DNA of 7,640 nt from NCBI GenBank assembly GCA_030147225.1, contig JASLAI010000059.1, positions 1 to 7,640 of the forward strand. Direction: 5' to 3'. The stretch comes from Planococcus sp. (in: firmicutes) (lineage in GTDB: Bacteria > Bacillota > Bacilli > Bacillales_A > Planococcaceae). The notes below the pieces were generated by a model. It worked only from the letters and a program-made list of their open reading frames with translations. It was not told the origin of the DNA and did not search any database. The stretch's first letter is position 1. Each line of letters begins with the position of its first letter. A program made the position numbers and the translations under genes. Positions 1 through 5,358 of the stretch are shown here, in pieces.

Positions 1-1671
1 TGCCCAGTGCAGGCTTTGCATTTCCTCGCCGTCAGAAGACGCGATGCCGTAAGTAGATAACACGACATCCGGCTTTTCTTCCGCTAAAAAGGCAGTGAAT
101 TCTTCGCCTTTCGGACGGATGCTGCCGTAATGGGTCACAACTTTCAAATCAGGCGCAAAACGCTCCAATTCTTTTTGCCAGTTGCCGAGTACGGAAGTTG
201 GGCAGACAATCAATGATGGCCGCTCCGGATTTTTTCCGTGGACATGGAGCAAATACGTGATCAGCTGAACGGTTTTTCCAAGTCCCATGTCATCCGCAAG
301 ACAGAGGCCAAAGCCTTCTTCACGCATGAAGACCAAATAATCGAAGCCAATTTTTTGATAAGGGCGCAGCTCGGTCAACAGATTTTGCGGCAGTACCGTT
401 TCAGGCAAGTCGCGTTTATCCAGTAATTTATCAAGCAAGGTTTTTAGGGATCGGTTCAAGTGGAACTCAACCAGTGGATCTTCTTCATCCGCTGTCTCTT
501 CCAACATGATTTCAGGTACATTCTGGAATAGCATATCTTTGATTGTCCAGTCTGCATCTTCAGCTTCTTCAATCATTTTGCGCAATTGCATCAGCAAGTT
601 TGAATCGACACGCACCCATTCATTTCCGATGCGAATAAATTCCTTATTATCGGAAACGAGACGCTGGAAATCCTGCATGCTGAGTTCATGGCCATTTAAA
701 GAAAATTGCCAGTCAAAATTGATGATTTGGTCGAGGCCAACAACCGACGCTTTCTTAATTGGTGAGTTAACATTGGCTTTGACGCGAATTTTTGATTCCT
801 GGACAGCTTTTAGCCATGAAGGAATTGATACTTCAATGCCAAATGCCTGCAAAATTTCTGCATCGTTGCGCAGAAATTCGAGAATTTCCGAATCGGTCCA
901 TTCCACACGATAAAAGCGGTCTTCGTCATATCGATCGACAGAAGGGCATAGGCTCAACAATAAGGATTGGCGTTCTTTAATATCTTCCGCAAAAGGCCGC
1001 CATTTCTCCGGCAGCGCCTTGTCGATTGGTTCATCTGCACGTCGCTTGGAAGGTGACCAATACACACTGCCTCGTTTTGAACGCATCACGACTTTAAAGG
1101 ACCAGTATTCATCCGCATCAGGTTCGCTTAACTGCACAGCGACGACATAGTCGTCTGCGTCCAGCAAACCTTGCCAACCTGCTTGTTGGACAAATCCTTG
1201 GACATAAGGCAATTGGGCAACGGATAATCCTTTTTGGCGCAATTGGTGGTGGATGGTATCGCCAAGGAAGGTACGAATTTCTTCGTCGCCGTAGTTATCG
1301 CTAATGATGATCTCATTGTCTTCAACAGAAACATGATCCCATAAATCGGGATCGCTTAACGAATCGGCTACTTTTCCAGCTAGCTTTAACCAGCTTTCAT
1401 CTTCTGCGCGCTGCCCGGCAAATGTCACATAATGGTGAGGTTCACTCTGGAACAGTCGGACAAAATCAGCAGGAGTCAGCACCAAATCTAAGCCATCAGT
1501 CTGTGCCGTTAATCCGAAGAAGCTGTCTTTATCAAGAAAATACAAATACGGCTTCCAGATTTCCGGAGGAATCCGGTTGCCGGCTTCATTGGTCGCCTGG
1601 ATACGGAAAAGTTCTCCACGATTGATTGCTAAGTAGTAGAGGCGGCTTCCTTCAGTTTGGAATTGATTCAT
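1..1671 (-). CDS. ywqA: SNF2-family DNA-dependent ATPase/helicase (YwqA-like), C-terminal part outside the window
   Basis: The frame is open for 557 codons from ATG 1671 to the window edge. Residues about 318-360 (FDWQFSLNG ... GNEWVRVD) match the bacterial SNF2-associated domain (DUF3670 type) that precedes the motor. The motor follows: a Q-motif-like LRPYQKIGFDYL at 435-446, Walker A DDMGLGKT at 460-467 with K466 as the phosphate-binding lysine, motif Ia region CPTSVLGNW at 490-498, and LSTYG at 538-542. The last visible residues, SLHWA, normally stand just before the DEAH/DEAQ motif II, so motif II and the second RecA lobe lie beyond position 1. Family members are DNA translocases or remodellers about 900 residues long; the substrate is not known to me. 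The start codon overlaps the upstream stop (ATGA), with GAAAGGA inside the upstream gene as ribosome site, so the two are probably co-translated. The B. subtilis counterpart is YwqA, paired with YwqB. Confidence 0.93.
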   Translation of the reverse strand, partial: MNQFQTEGSRLYYLAINRGELFRIQATNEAGNRIPPEIWKPYLYFLDKDSFFGLTAQTDGLDLVLTPADFVRLFQSEPHHYVTFAGQRAEDESWLKLAGKVADSLSDPDLWDHVSVEDNEIIISDNYGDEEIRTFLGDTIHHQLRQKGLSVAQLPYVQGFVQQAGWQGLLDADDYVVAVQLSEPDADEYWSFKVVMRSKRGSVYWSPSKRRADEPIDKALPEKWRPFAEDIKERQSLLLSLCPSVDRYDEDRFYRVEWTDSEILEFLRNDAEILQAFGIEVSIPSWLKAVQESKIRVKANVNSPIKKASVVGLDQIINFDWQFSLNGHELSMQDFQRLVSDNKEFIRIGNEWVRVDSNLLMQLRKMIEEAEDADWTIKDMLFQNVPEIMLEETADEEDPLVEFHLNRSLKTLLDKLLDKRDLPETVLPQNLLTELRPYQKIGFDYLVFMREEGFGLCLADDMGLGKTVQLITYLLHVHGKNPERPSLIVCPTSVLGNWQKELERFAPDLKVVTHYGSIRPKGEEFTAFLAEEKPDVVLSTYGIASSDGEEMQSLHWA

Positions 1672-3200
1672 ATAAGATTTCCTTTCTCGATCTCTTCCTG
1701 TAGTGCACGCAGCCGTTTATTCTGTGTGCGGATTTCATTGATGTAGGCGGTCCAGAACTCCATTTGACCGCTCTTTTTACAAGCGGCTTTCATCTTTTTC
1801 CAAATTCGGACAGCCTGTTTATAACTCGGGCGATTGCGTTCTTCAAGATGAGCGAGTGCGTACCGGTGGAATAGCGGCAGTACATAATCCGGTGCTGCTG
1901 TCTGCACTTCCTTGAGTCCACATTCTTCTGCGAAATACAAAGGCGAGTTATGCAGGTGATGCAGTTCTGCCCATTGTTTGTATAATTGTTTTTCGATTAA
2001 ATAGGCAGAGTAGGCAGGGAGTCCGTAATGGCCAAATTGCTTGAACAAGTCTTCCCAGTCCAATTCGCTCAACTCGATTTGTGAAAATAAACGGCTCAGC
2101 GTCCGTACATATTGATGCCGGTATTGCGTATAGAGCCCTTCAAACAGAAACGTTTTCACATGTGGTTTGATTGCCATCAGAATAGTAGTCAATGCCTGTG
2201 GATGGTTTTCTTTTTCAGCAAGAACTGCAAGTTCGACCCAGTCATGAGTCTCGTTGGGTGATATTTTCTTGACGTCCAATTCCTTTTTTAAAATGATCGT
2301 AAAAAAGGCTTTTAACCGTTCATCTGGTTTTTTCAGCGCAGTTAACTCTTCTTCACGCAGCTTGTTGTTCGTAAATAGATTGTTCCAAAACAATTGATAA
2401 AGTGAAAAACGCTGTGAAAACGAGCTGTCTTTAACTTCCATGAATTCACGAATCAAGGTTTTCAAGTGTTCAAAAAAAACGTCTGCTTCGAATGTACGAT
2501 GCTGCCCACGCAGCTGGCCCAGCAAATCGCGCAATTCATGCAACTCATCGTCAAACCAGGTCTTAAAGAACGAGTGATGAACTTCTTGTGTGCCGGCGAT
2601 AAAAGTCGACCACACTTCCGTCAATGAAATAAAATGGGCATAAGCGCGGTAAAGCACCTTCCATTCCCGCTCTAAAGGCATGTAGGATAGGGCGTTTTTT
2701 AAACGGCCATCGTACATTTGCTCAAAATAGAAATAATTGCGGGTCGTATAATCCGGAATGGCATCACGCCATATGCTGCGGACCAATTTTGTCCACTGCT
2801 CAGGAGAACGTTTTTCCGCCAGCAAGGTCAGCTGTTTGTTTTCCGGCTCCCGCCATGAAGCAACCCACTCGGAGAGAGAACCGATTTTTTGGTAAAGCGC
2901 AAAAACGACCGCCAGCCGGTGGCGGCACATCGAGTCCTGCGGACAGGCACAAATTGCAGTGAGTTTATCGAAATTGAGTATCACTTTAACTGAATGTGCA
3001 TCTTTGACAATTGCTTCAAGCAAGAGGCGCTCTTCATTAAACGACTGAATCTGCACACCGTCGTGGCGCACTAAAAAGACTGCTTTTCGAACCATTTCTT
3101 CATCCAACGCACGCGTCGGTTGAAGTGATTTGTCGATAGCAGCCATATAATTGTGAATCGTATCTTCGAATCTTTTCGCCAGGGATTGAACCGTAGCCAT
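1668..3200 (-). CDS. ywqB: SWIM zinc-finger protein (YwqB-like), partner of the SNF2 ATPase
   Basis: This is a 510-residue protein. A SWIM zinc finger lies near the N-terminus: C84-x-C86-x5-C92-x-H94 within ICACPQDSMCRHRLAV. The spacing of five is at or just below the usual lower limit for CxCxnCxH. SWIM domains bind DNA or protein and are often found next to SNF2 motors. The remaining 400 residues are rich in Trp, Leu and charged residues, look wholly helical, and contain no motif I can name; a helical-repeat scaffold is possible. No signal peptide or membrane segment is seen, so it is cytoplasmic. ATG 3200 is preferred because the GGGG ribosome site at 3212-3209 is 8 nt away; the ATG at 3206, in the same frame, is only 2 nt from it and would add Met-His. 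The stop overlaps the helicase start by 4 bases. Identification as a YwqB orthologue rests on the SWIM motif and on gene order. Confidence 0.88.
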   Translation of the reverse strand: MATVQSLAKRFEDTIHNYMAAIDKSLQPTRALDEEMVRKAVFLVRHDGVQIQSFNEERLLLEAIVKDAHSVKVILNFDKLTAICACPQDSMCRHRLAVVFALYQKIGSLSEWVASWREPENKQLTLLAEKRSPEQWTKLVRSIWRDAIPDYTTRNYFYFEQMYDGRLKNALSYMPLEREWKVLYRAYAHFISLTEVWSTFIAGTQEVHHSFFKTWFDDELHELRDLLGQLRGQHRTFEADVFFEHLKTLIREFMEVKDSSFSQRFSLYQLFWNNLFTNNKLREEELTALKKPDERLKAFFTIILKKELDVKKISPNETHDWVELAVLAEKENHPQALTTILMAIKPHVKTFLFEGLYTQYRHQYVRTLSRLFSQIELSELDWEDLFKQFGHYGLPAYSAYLIEKQLYKQWAELHHLHNSPLYFAEECGLKEVQTAAPDYVLPLFHRYALAHLEERNRPSYKQAVRIWKKMKAACKKSGQMEFWTAYINEIRTQNKRLRALQEEIEKGNLI

Positions 3201-3230
3201 ATGCATCGCCCCAAAATAAACTTTCCTTCT

Positions 3231-3259
3231 ATTATACGACTTTCTGACTGCTCCGTAAA
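3231..3259 (-). promoter_or_regulatory. SigA-type promoter of the SWIM-SNF2 operon
   Basis: On the minus strand, TTTACG (3259-3254) and a perfect TATAAT (3236-3231) are separated by exactly 17 bp. Transcription would start near 3224, giving a leader of about 24 nt before ATG 3200. Confidence 0.6.
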
Positions 3260-3321
3260 TGATGAAGAATAGTTGTCTATTTTATAACCTGAATAAACCT
3301 TGCTTTATTTTTTTCGAGTCC

Positions 3322-3339
3322 TTGTTTTATGTAAAACAA
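3322..3339. promoter_or_regulatory. Perfect 18-bp palindrome over the -35 box, candidate operator
   Basis: TTGTTTTA-TG-TAAAACAA has two perfect 8-bp arms around a 2-nt centre. It covers the whole -35 box and most of the spacer of the plus-strand promoter, a typical position for a repressor site. It does not fit the LexA, Fur, PerR, Zur, CcpA, TnrA, CodY or ComK consensus sequences that I know. Confidence 0.4.
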
Positions 3340-3349
3340 ATGGTATTAT
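3322..3349 (+). promoter_or_regulatory. Promoter of the 123-residue protein gene, extended -10
   Basis: TTGTTT (3322-3327), a 16-bp spacer, and TATTAT (3344-3349) preceded by TGG make an extended -10 promoter. The predicted start is near 3356, giving a leader of about 42 nt. It is divergent from the promoter of the SWIM gene, with about 60 bp between the two -35 boxes. Confidence 0.55.
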
Positions 3350-3397
3350 AAAAGTAATAAAGACCTAATTATATTTTTTTAGATAGGAGAATGATAG

Positions 3398-3769
3398 TTG
3401 CTCAATTCGTTCGTTTTGGAAATCCCCGACTTGCGTTCCGTTTTGCACCCAAAAGACGTCGTGGCTTGGGAAGTAGTCTATGCTAAGGCAGAATTGGTAT
3501 TTGGTAAAATCAGCTGGCAAATCTCGTCAGATGGTGAATGTTACAGTATCCCAAACCCTCGATTGTTTCCGGAGTACCTGGAACAGATACAGGTCGATTT
3601 CAAAATGAACCAAATCATCTTTTATAAGAGGCAGCTGTCCGATGAAGAATTCCATAGTCTGGTCACATACATTATGGAAAAAGTATCTCTTTACATCAAT
3701 CCAAACGAAATGCATTTTATGGTAACTCCGCCGCGTCATCGCCATCAGCGGATGCGCACAAAAAAATAA
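3398..3769 (+). CDS. Uncharacterised 123-residue cytoplasmic protein, TTG start
   Basis: I do not recognise this family. The product is 123 residues, with no signal peptide, membrane segment or cysteine cluster. Mixed strand-forming segments (residues 1-70) are followed by a helix-like stretch around LSDEEFHSLVTYIMEKVSL, then by a short tail rich in Arg, His and Lys (PRHRHQRMRTKK), which could bind nucleic acid; that is inference only. The start is TTG 3398: the ribosome site AGGAGA (3385-3390) is at the right distance, with GGAG 8 nt upstream. ATG 3391 directly after the ribosome site is out of frame and gives only 31 codons. The gene is monocistronic, with a promoter and palindrome upstream and a strong terminator 15 nt after its stop. 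The open frame, ribosome site and terminator make a real gene likely. Confidence 0.75.
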   Translation: MLNSFVLEIPDLRSVLHPKDVVAWEVVYAKAELVFGKISWQISSDGECYSIPNPRLFPEYLEQIQVDFKMNQIIFYKRQLSDEEFHSLVTYIMEKVSLYINPNEMHFMVTPPRHRHQRMRTKK

Positions 3770-3784
3770 CTGGTTTTTTGAACT

Positions 3785-3818
3785 CCCTCAGATCGATTCC
3801 AATGATCTGAGGGGTTTT
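3785..3818 (+). terminator. Rho-independent terminator after the 123-residue protein gene
   Basis: A perfect 10-bp stem, CCCTCAGATC (3785-3794) and GATCTGAGGG (3804-3813), with a 9-nt loop, is followed by G and TTTT. Confidence 0.85.
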
Positions 3819-4020
3819 AAATTAGTGCGGTGAGAGTCTCATGCGGGTAAAGATATAAAACTTATTTTAACAAGTCGGTTTTTAGTGCTAGGACAAGGCT
3901 TTCGTGCTAATTGCCATTATCATAGAAGAAGCCTGGAAGAACGAGCGAAAAACGGTAACTTCTCTGGAAGCAGCATACGCCTCTGACACTTTCTTTAATA
4001 AAAAAAAATTTTCTCCATAA
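3819..4020. other. Non-coding stretch containing a possible dispersed repeat (about 3871-3985)
   Basis: No normal gene fits here. The tract from about 3871 (CAAGTCGG) to 3985 is more GC-balanced than the AT-rich DNA on both sides. It is open in one frame on each strand: plus from GTG 3904 for 38 codons (VLIAIIIEEAWKNERK at its N-terminus), and minus for about 37 codons ending at a TAG near 3889, with no good start. Neither has a ribosome site. The string resembles short intergenic sequences that I remember being annotated as tiny hypothetical proteins in several Bacillales genomes, which would make it a dispersed repeat or a structured RNA. This rests on memory and is unverified. Confidence 0.3.
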
Positions 4021-4043
4021 AAATTTGTGACAAAAATGTGCCT

Positions 4044-4072
4044 GCGAACGTCTATTATATATAGCTGTTCGC
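4044..4072. repeat. Inverted repeat upstream of the IDEAL-protein gene
   Basis: GCGAAC (4044-4049) pairs with GTTCGC (4067-4072). Inside, after a G-T pair and one mismatch, CTAT (4052-4055) pairs with ATAG (4061-4064) around TATAT. It ends 32 bp before the extended -10 box of the next gene, so it could be an upstream regulator site or a hairpin. The CGAAC and GTTCG half-sites are 17 bp apart, too far for a LexA box. Confidence 0.4.
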
Positions 4073-4103
4073 GTGCAATTTTATTTTCGAAAAATGGTTT
4101 TTA

Positions 4104-4112
4104 TGGTATGAT
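4104..4112 (+). promoter_or_regulatory. Extended -10 promoter of the IDEAL-protein gene
   Basis: TGGTATGAT is an extended -10 (TGn + TATGAT at 4107-4112) with only a poor -35 (TTTTCG, 4084-4089) at 17 bp. A perfect TATAAT at 4116-4121 is an alternative but has no recognisable -35. The leader would be about 35 nt. Confidence 0.5.
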
Positions 4113-4153
4113 ATATATAATCAGAATATTACAAAAGATGGGGGGTGAGTCAG

Positions 4154-4624
4154 ATGTTGCATGTGAAGCTCATGAAGCCGTTCTATACAAAAAAAGAAGG
4201 GCATTTGGTGAAGTTCGTGTTTGCTTATCAGTACTTCTCAATCATGAAAGACGACGAGCTTTTTCATTTCATTCCTGTGGAAGGAAAAGAGATTATCGTC
4301 AACCTTAATACGTTCCAAGTAGAAAATCTCTCTGAAGTTTTTGTTTTCCAAAAAGGGAATCGCTTTATTCGTTTGCCTTTATACCAATTATTGCTCGTGT
4401 CGGATATTCACAGACATCTTCAAGCGATCTTGCAGGAAGAAAGAGCCGAATTGATCGAAGTGAACGATCAATCAAGAAAAGAAGCCGCCGACGCCATTTA
4501 TTTTTTGGAACAGGAAAACTACAACCGCATGATCGATGAAGCATTAAGTGCAGGAGATCGAGCGATGTTCGAGGAATTAATAGCCCAACAGCGGGAATCA
4601 CAACAATTACATGGAGGTTTGTAA
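4154..4624 (+). CDS. IDEAL-domain protein with an unassigned N-terminal region
   Basis: The protein has 156 residues. The C-terminal part has the IDEAL domain, with the literal name-giving string at 127-131 inside NYNRMIDEALSAGDRAMFEELI (about 122-143). This short helical domain is known from Bacillales proteins such as YpiB and probably mediates protein contacts; its function is not established. Residues 1-100 (strand-rich, with VKFVFAYQYF and FRLPLYQLLL-like hydrophobic runs) do not resemble the UPF0302 domain of YpiB, so this is a different architecture. A charged helical linker (about 90-115) joins the parts. No signal or membrane segment is seen, so it is cytoplasmic. ATG 4154 is chosen because GGGGGGTGA (4140-4148), close to the full anti-16S complement, lies just upstream; the in-frame GTG 4145 is inside that ribosome site and would add three residues. 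It is monocistronic, with its own promoter and terminator. Confidence 0.82.
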   Translation: MLHVKLMKPFYTKKEGHLVKFVFAYQYFSIMKDDELFHFIPVEGKEIIVNLNTFQVENLSEVFVFQKGNRFIRLPLYQLLLVSDIHRHLQAILQEERAELIEVNDQSRKEAADAIYFLEQENYNRMIDEALSAGDRAMFEELIAQQRESQQLHGGL

Positions 4625-4625
4625 A

Positions 4626-4649
4626 GTGAAATCAGCAGCCTATGGATAA
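4626..4649 (+). other. Seven-codon ORF behind a strong ribosome site
   Basis: GGAGG (4613-4617), in the last codons of the IDEAL gene, is followed after 8 nt by GTG 4626 and an ORF for MKSAAYG ending at TAA 4649. The terminator stem begins 3 nt later. It may be chance, a coupled micro-peptide, or the left-over start of a lost downstream gene. Confidence 0.2.
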
Positions 4650-4652
4650 CGT

Positions 4653-4690
4653 ACGCCTTTCCGGATCAATCATTGGGAAGGCGTTTTTGT
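4653..4690 (+). terminator. Rho-independent terminator after the IDEAL-protein gene
   Basis: ACGCCTTTCC (4653-4662) pairs with GGGAAGGCGT (4675-4684), ten pairs including one G-T, with a 12-nt loop and TTTTT right at the stem base. Confidence 0.85.
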
Positions 4691-4710
4691 ATGCGAAAAA
4701 AACTCCACAT

Positions 4711-4749
4711 TAAAAGCTCTTTTCCACTTGTTTGGGAAAAGAGCTTTTA
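4711..4749 (-). terminator. Bidirectional terminator-like hairpin, likely ends the 34-codon gene
   Basis: A perfect 15-bp inverted repeat (TAAAAGCTCTTTTCC, 4711-4725; its complement 4735-4749) has a 9-nt loop. A-run and T-run at the two ends let it work on both strands. On the minus strand it stands about 30 nt after the stop of the small peptide gene; on the plus strand it backs up the terminator at 4653. Confidence 0.7.
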
Positions 4750-4777
4750 GGTTTCTGCGTTCTTCATAGGTCACCCC

Positions 4778-4882
4778 TTACATTAAAGTGTAGAAATTGA
4801 TAAACAGCATAATTGCTGTAGATCCAGCTGCACCAATTGCAAGATCTTCCCAGCCGAGTTCCAGTACTTTGTCAAAATTCAT
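4778..4882 (-). CDS. Small hydrophobic 34-residue peptide gene
   Basis: A 34-codon ORF encodes a peptide with an acidic amphipathic N-terminal half (MNFDKVLELGWEDL) and a hydrophobic C-terminal half (AIGAAGSTAIMLFINFYTLM), long enough for one membrane segment of about 18-20 residues. The ribosome site AAGGAG (4897-4892) is ideal, 9 nt before ATG. A strong hairpin follows the stop. On the minus strand a TATACT box (4966-4961) without a good -35 could start a leader of about 70 nt that holds the inverted repeat at 4932-4955. I do not recognise the family. A small membrane protein is the simplest reading; a type I toxin or a holin-like peptide are possibilities without direct support. Right after the stop, GGGGTGA precedes a six-codon ORF (MKNAET, 4767-4747), probably meaningless. 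Confidence comes from ribosome site plus terminator. Confidence 0.55.
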   Translation of the reverse strand: MNFDKVLELGWEDLAIGAAGSTAIMLFINFYTLM

Positions 4883-4931
4883 CGCAATCCGCTCCTTTTC
4901 GATTGGGTTTAATAATGGAAGATCTTACAGG

Positions 4932-4955
4932 TAAGTTACCGTCTGTGATAACTTA
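4932..4955. repeat. 7-bp inverted repeat upstream of the 34-codon gene
   Basis: TAAGTTA (4932-4938) and TAACTTA (4949-4955) are perfect complements 10 bp apart. They lie in the putative leader of the minus-strand peptide gene. This could be a 5' hairpin or an operator; on the plus strand TTTTT follows, but the stem is too AT-rich for a convincing terminator. Confidence 0.3.
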
Positions 4956-5074
4956 TTTTTAGTATAAATAATTGAACTATAATAAACATCGTCCAAAATG
5001 ACTAAAAATTCTAAAAAATTAACTAAAAGTAGTTTTTTATTCCGATTTCGAAGAACAGAATGGCTGCCATCTGA

Positions 5075-5103
5075 TTGAACTATGGAGAAGGTATTGGTAC
5101 ATT
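5075..5103 (+). promoter_or_regulatory. Probable promoter of the dppA remnant
   Basis: TTGAAC (5075-5080) and TACATT (5098-5103) are 17 bp apart, each matching four of six consensus bases. The rest of 4900-5140 is AT-rich with no other supported gene. Confidence 0.35.
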
Positions 5104-5148
5104 GAATCATAGGGAGAGCGTAAAGTGCAGAAGGAAGGAGTCTTTGTG

Positions 5149-5286
5149 ATGAAATTCTATTTGTCGATGGATATGGAAGGTGTCGCAGCCTTACCGGATT
5201 ATACATATATGGATTCCAATGAAGCCAATTACGCAAGAGGGCGCCGATTGATGACGGAATTGGCAATGCAGGCAAAATTCTGTTGA
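5149..5286 (+). pseudogene. dppA: Truncated M55 D-aminopeptidase (DppA family), first 45 codons only
   Basis: ATG 5149 opens a 45-codon frame whose first 42 residues read like the N-terminus of DppA: MKFYLSMDMEGVAALPD, then NYARGRRLMTE. D8 and E10 of the DMEG motif correspond to two zinc ligands of the family. The similarity stops at about residue 42, and TGA follows at 5284-5286. DppA proteins are about 270 residues, so the remaining zinc ligands, the nucleophilic region and the decamer contacts are missing, and only 72 bp remain before the next gene. The start region is intact: AAGGAAGGAG (5131-5140) is 8 nt before ATG, and a promoter-like pair lies upstream. In-frame GTG codons at 5146 and 5125 are alternative starts. 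In B. subtilis dppA heads the dpp-ykf operon, which agrees with ykfA following here. A deletion rather than a frameshift is implied. Confidence 0.8.
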
Positions 5287-5325
5287 ACCGGGTTTGATTA
5301 AATCGTTTGCCAACCAGGTTATAAT
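5286..5325 (+). promoter_or_regulatory. Candidate ykfA promoter with two AACCNGGTT palindromes
   Basis: A perfect TATAAT (5320-5325) precedes ykfA by about 34 nt; the -35 at 17 bp (ATTAAA) is poor and TTGATT (5294-5299) is 20 bp away. AACCGGGTT (5286-5294) and AACCAGGTT (5312-5320), centres 26 bp apart, flank the -35 region; the second abuts the -10. They could be a repressor site. Confidence 0.4.
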
Positions 5326-5358
5326 GAACAAAGCATGTAATTTAAAAAAGAGGAGTAG

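Noticed and set aside
506..913. 135-codon plus-strand frame with ATG
   Set aside because: It lies opposite the helicase frame, which has clear SNF2 motifs and runs uninterrupted through it; no ribosome site fits the plus-strand frame.
3391..3486. ATG-started 31-codon frame as the real gene after AGGAGA
   Set aside because: The ATG touches the ribosome site with no spacing; the longer TTG frame has the correct 8-nt spacing.
4045..4071. LexA/SOS box
   Set aside because: CGAAC and GTTCG are 17 bp apart, whereas the Bacillus SOS box has a 4-bp gap.
3820..4140. Riboswitch or T-box leader of the IDEAL gene
   Set aside because: No T-box sequence, known aptamer core or leader terminator is visible, and the extended -10 promoter at 4104 leaves only a short leader.
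4027..4308. 93-codon plus-strand frame spanning the promoter region of the IDEAL gene
   Set aside because: It contains the promoter and ribosome site of the IDEAL gene and overlaps that gene out of frame; composition is not protein-like.
5021..5038. Small hairpin AACTA-AAAG-TAGTT followed by T run as terminator
   Set aside because: A five-pair AT-rich stem is too weak and there is no plus-strand gene directly upstream.
4971..5083. 10-bp direct repeat ATTGAACTAT at 4971-4980 and 5074-5083
   Set aside because: Short and AT-rich, two copies only, no associated structure; chance is a sufficient explanation.
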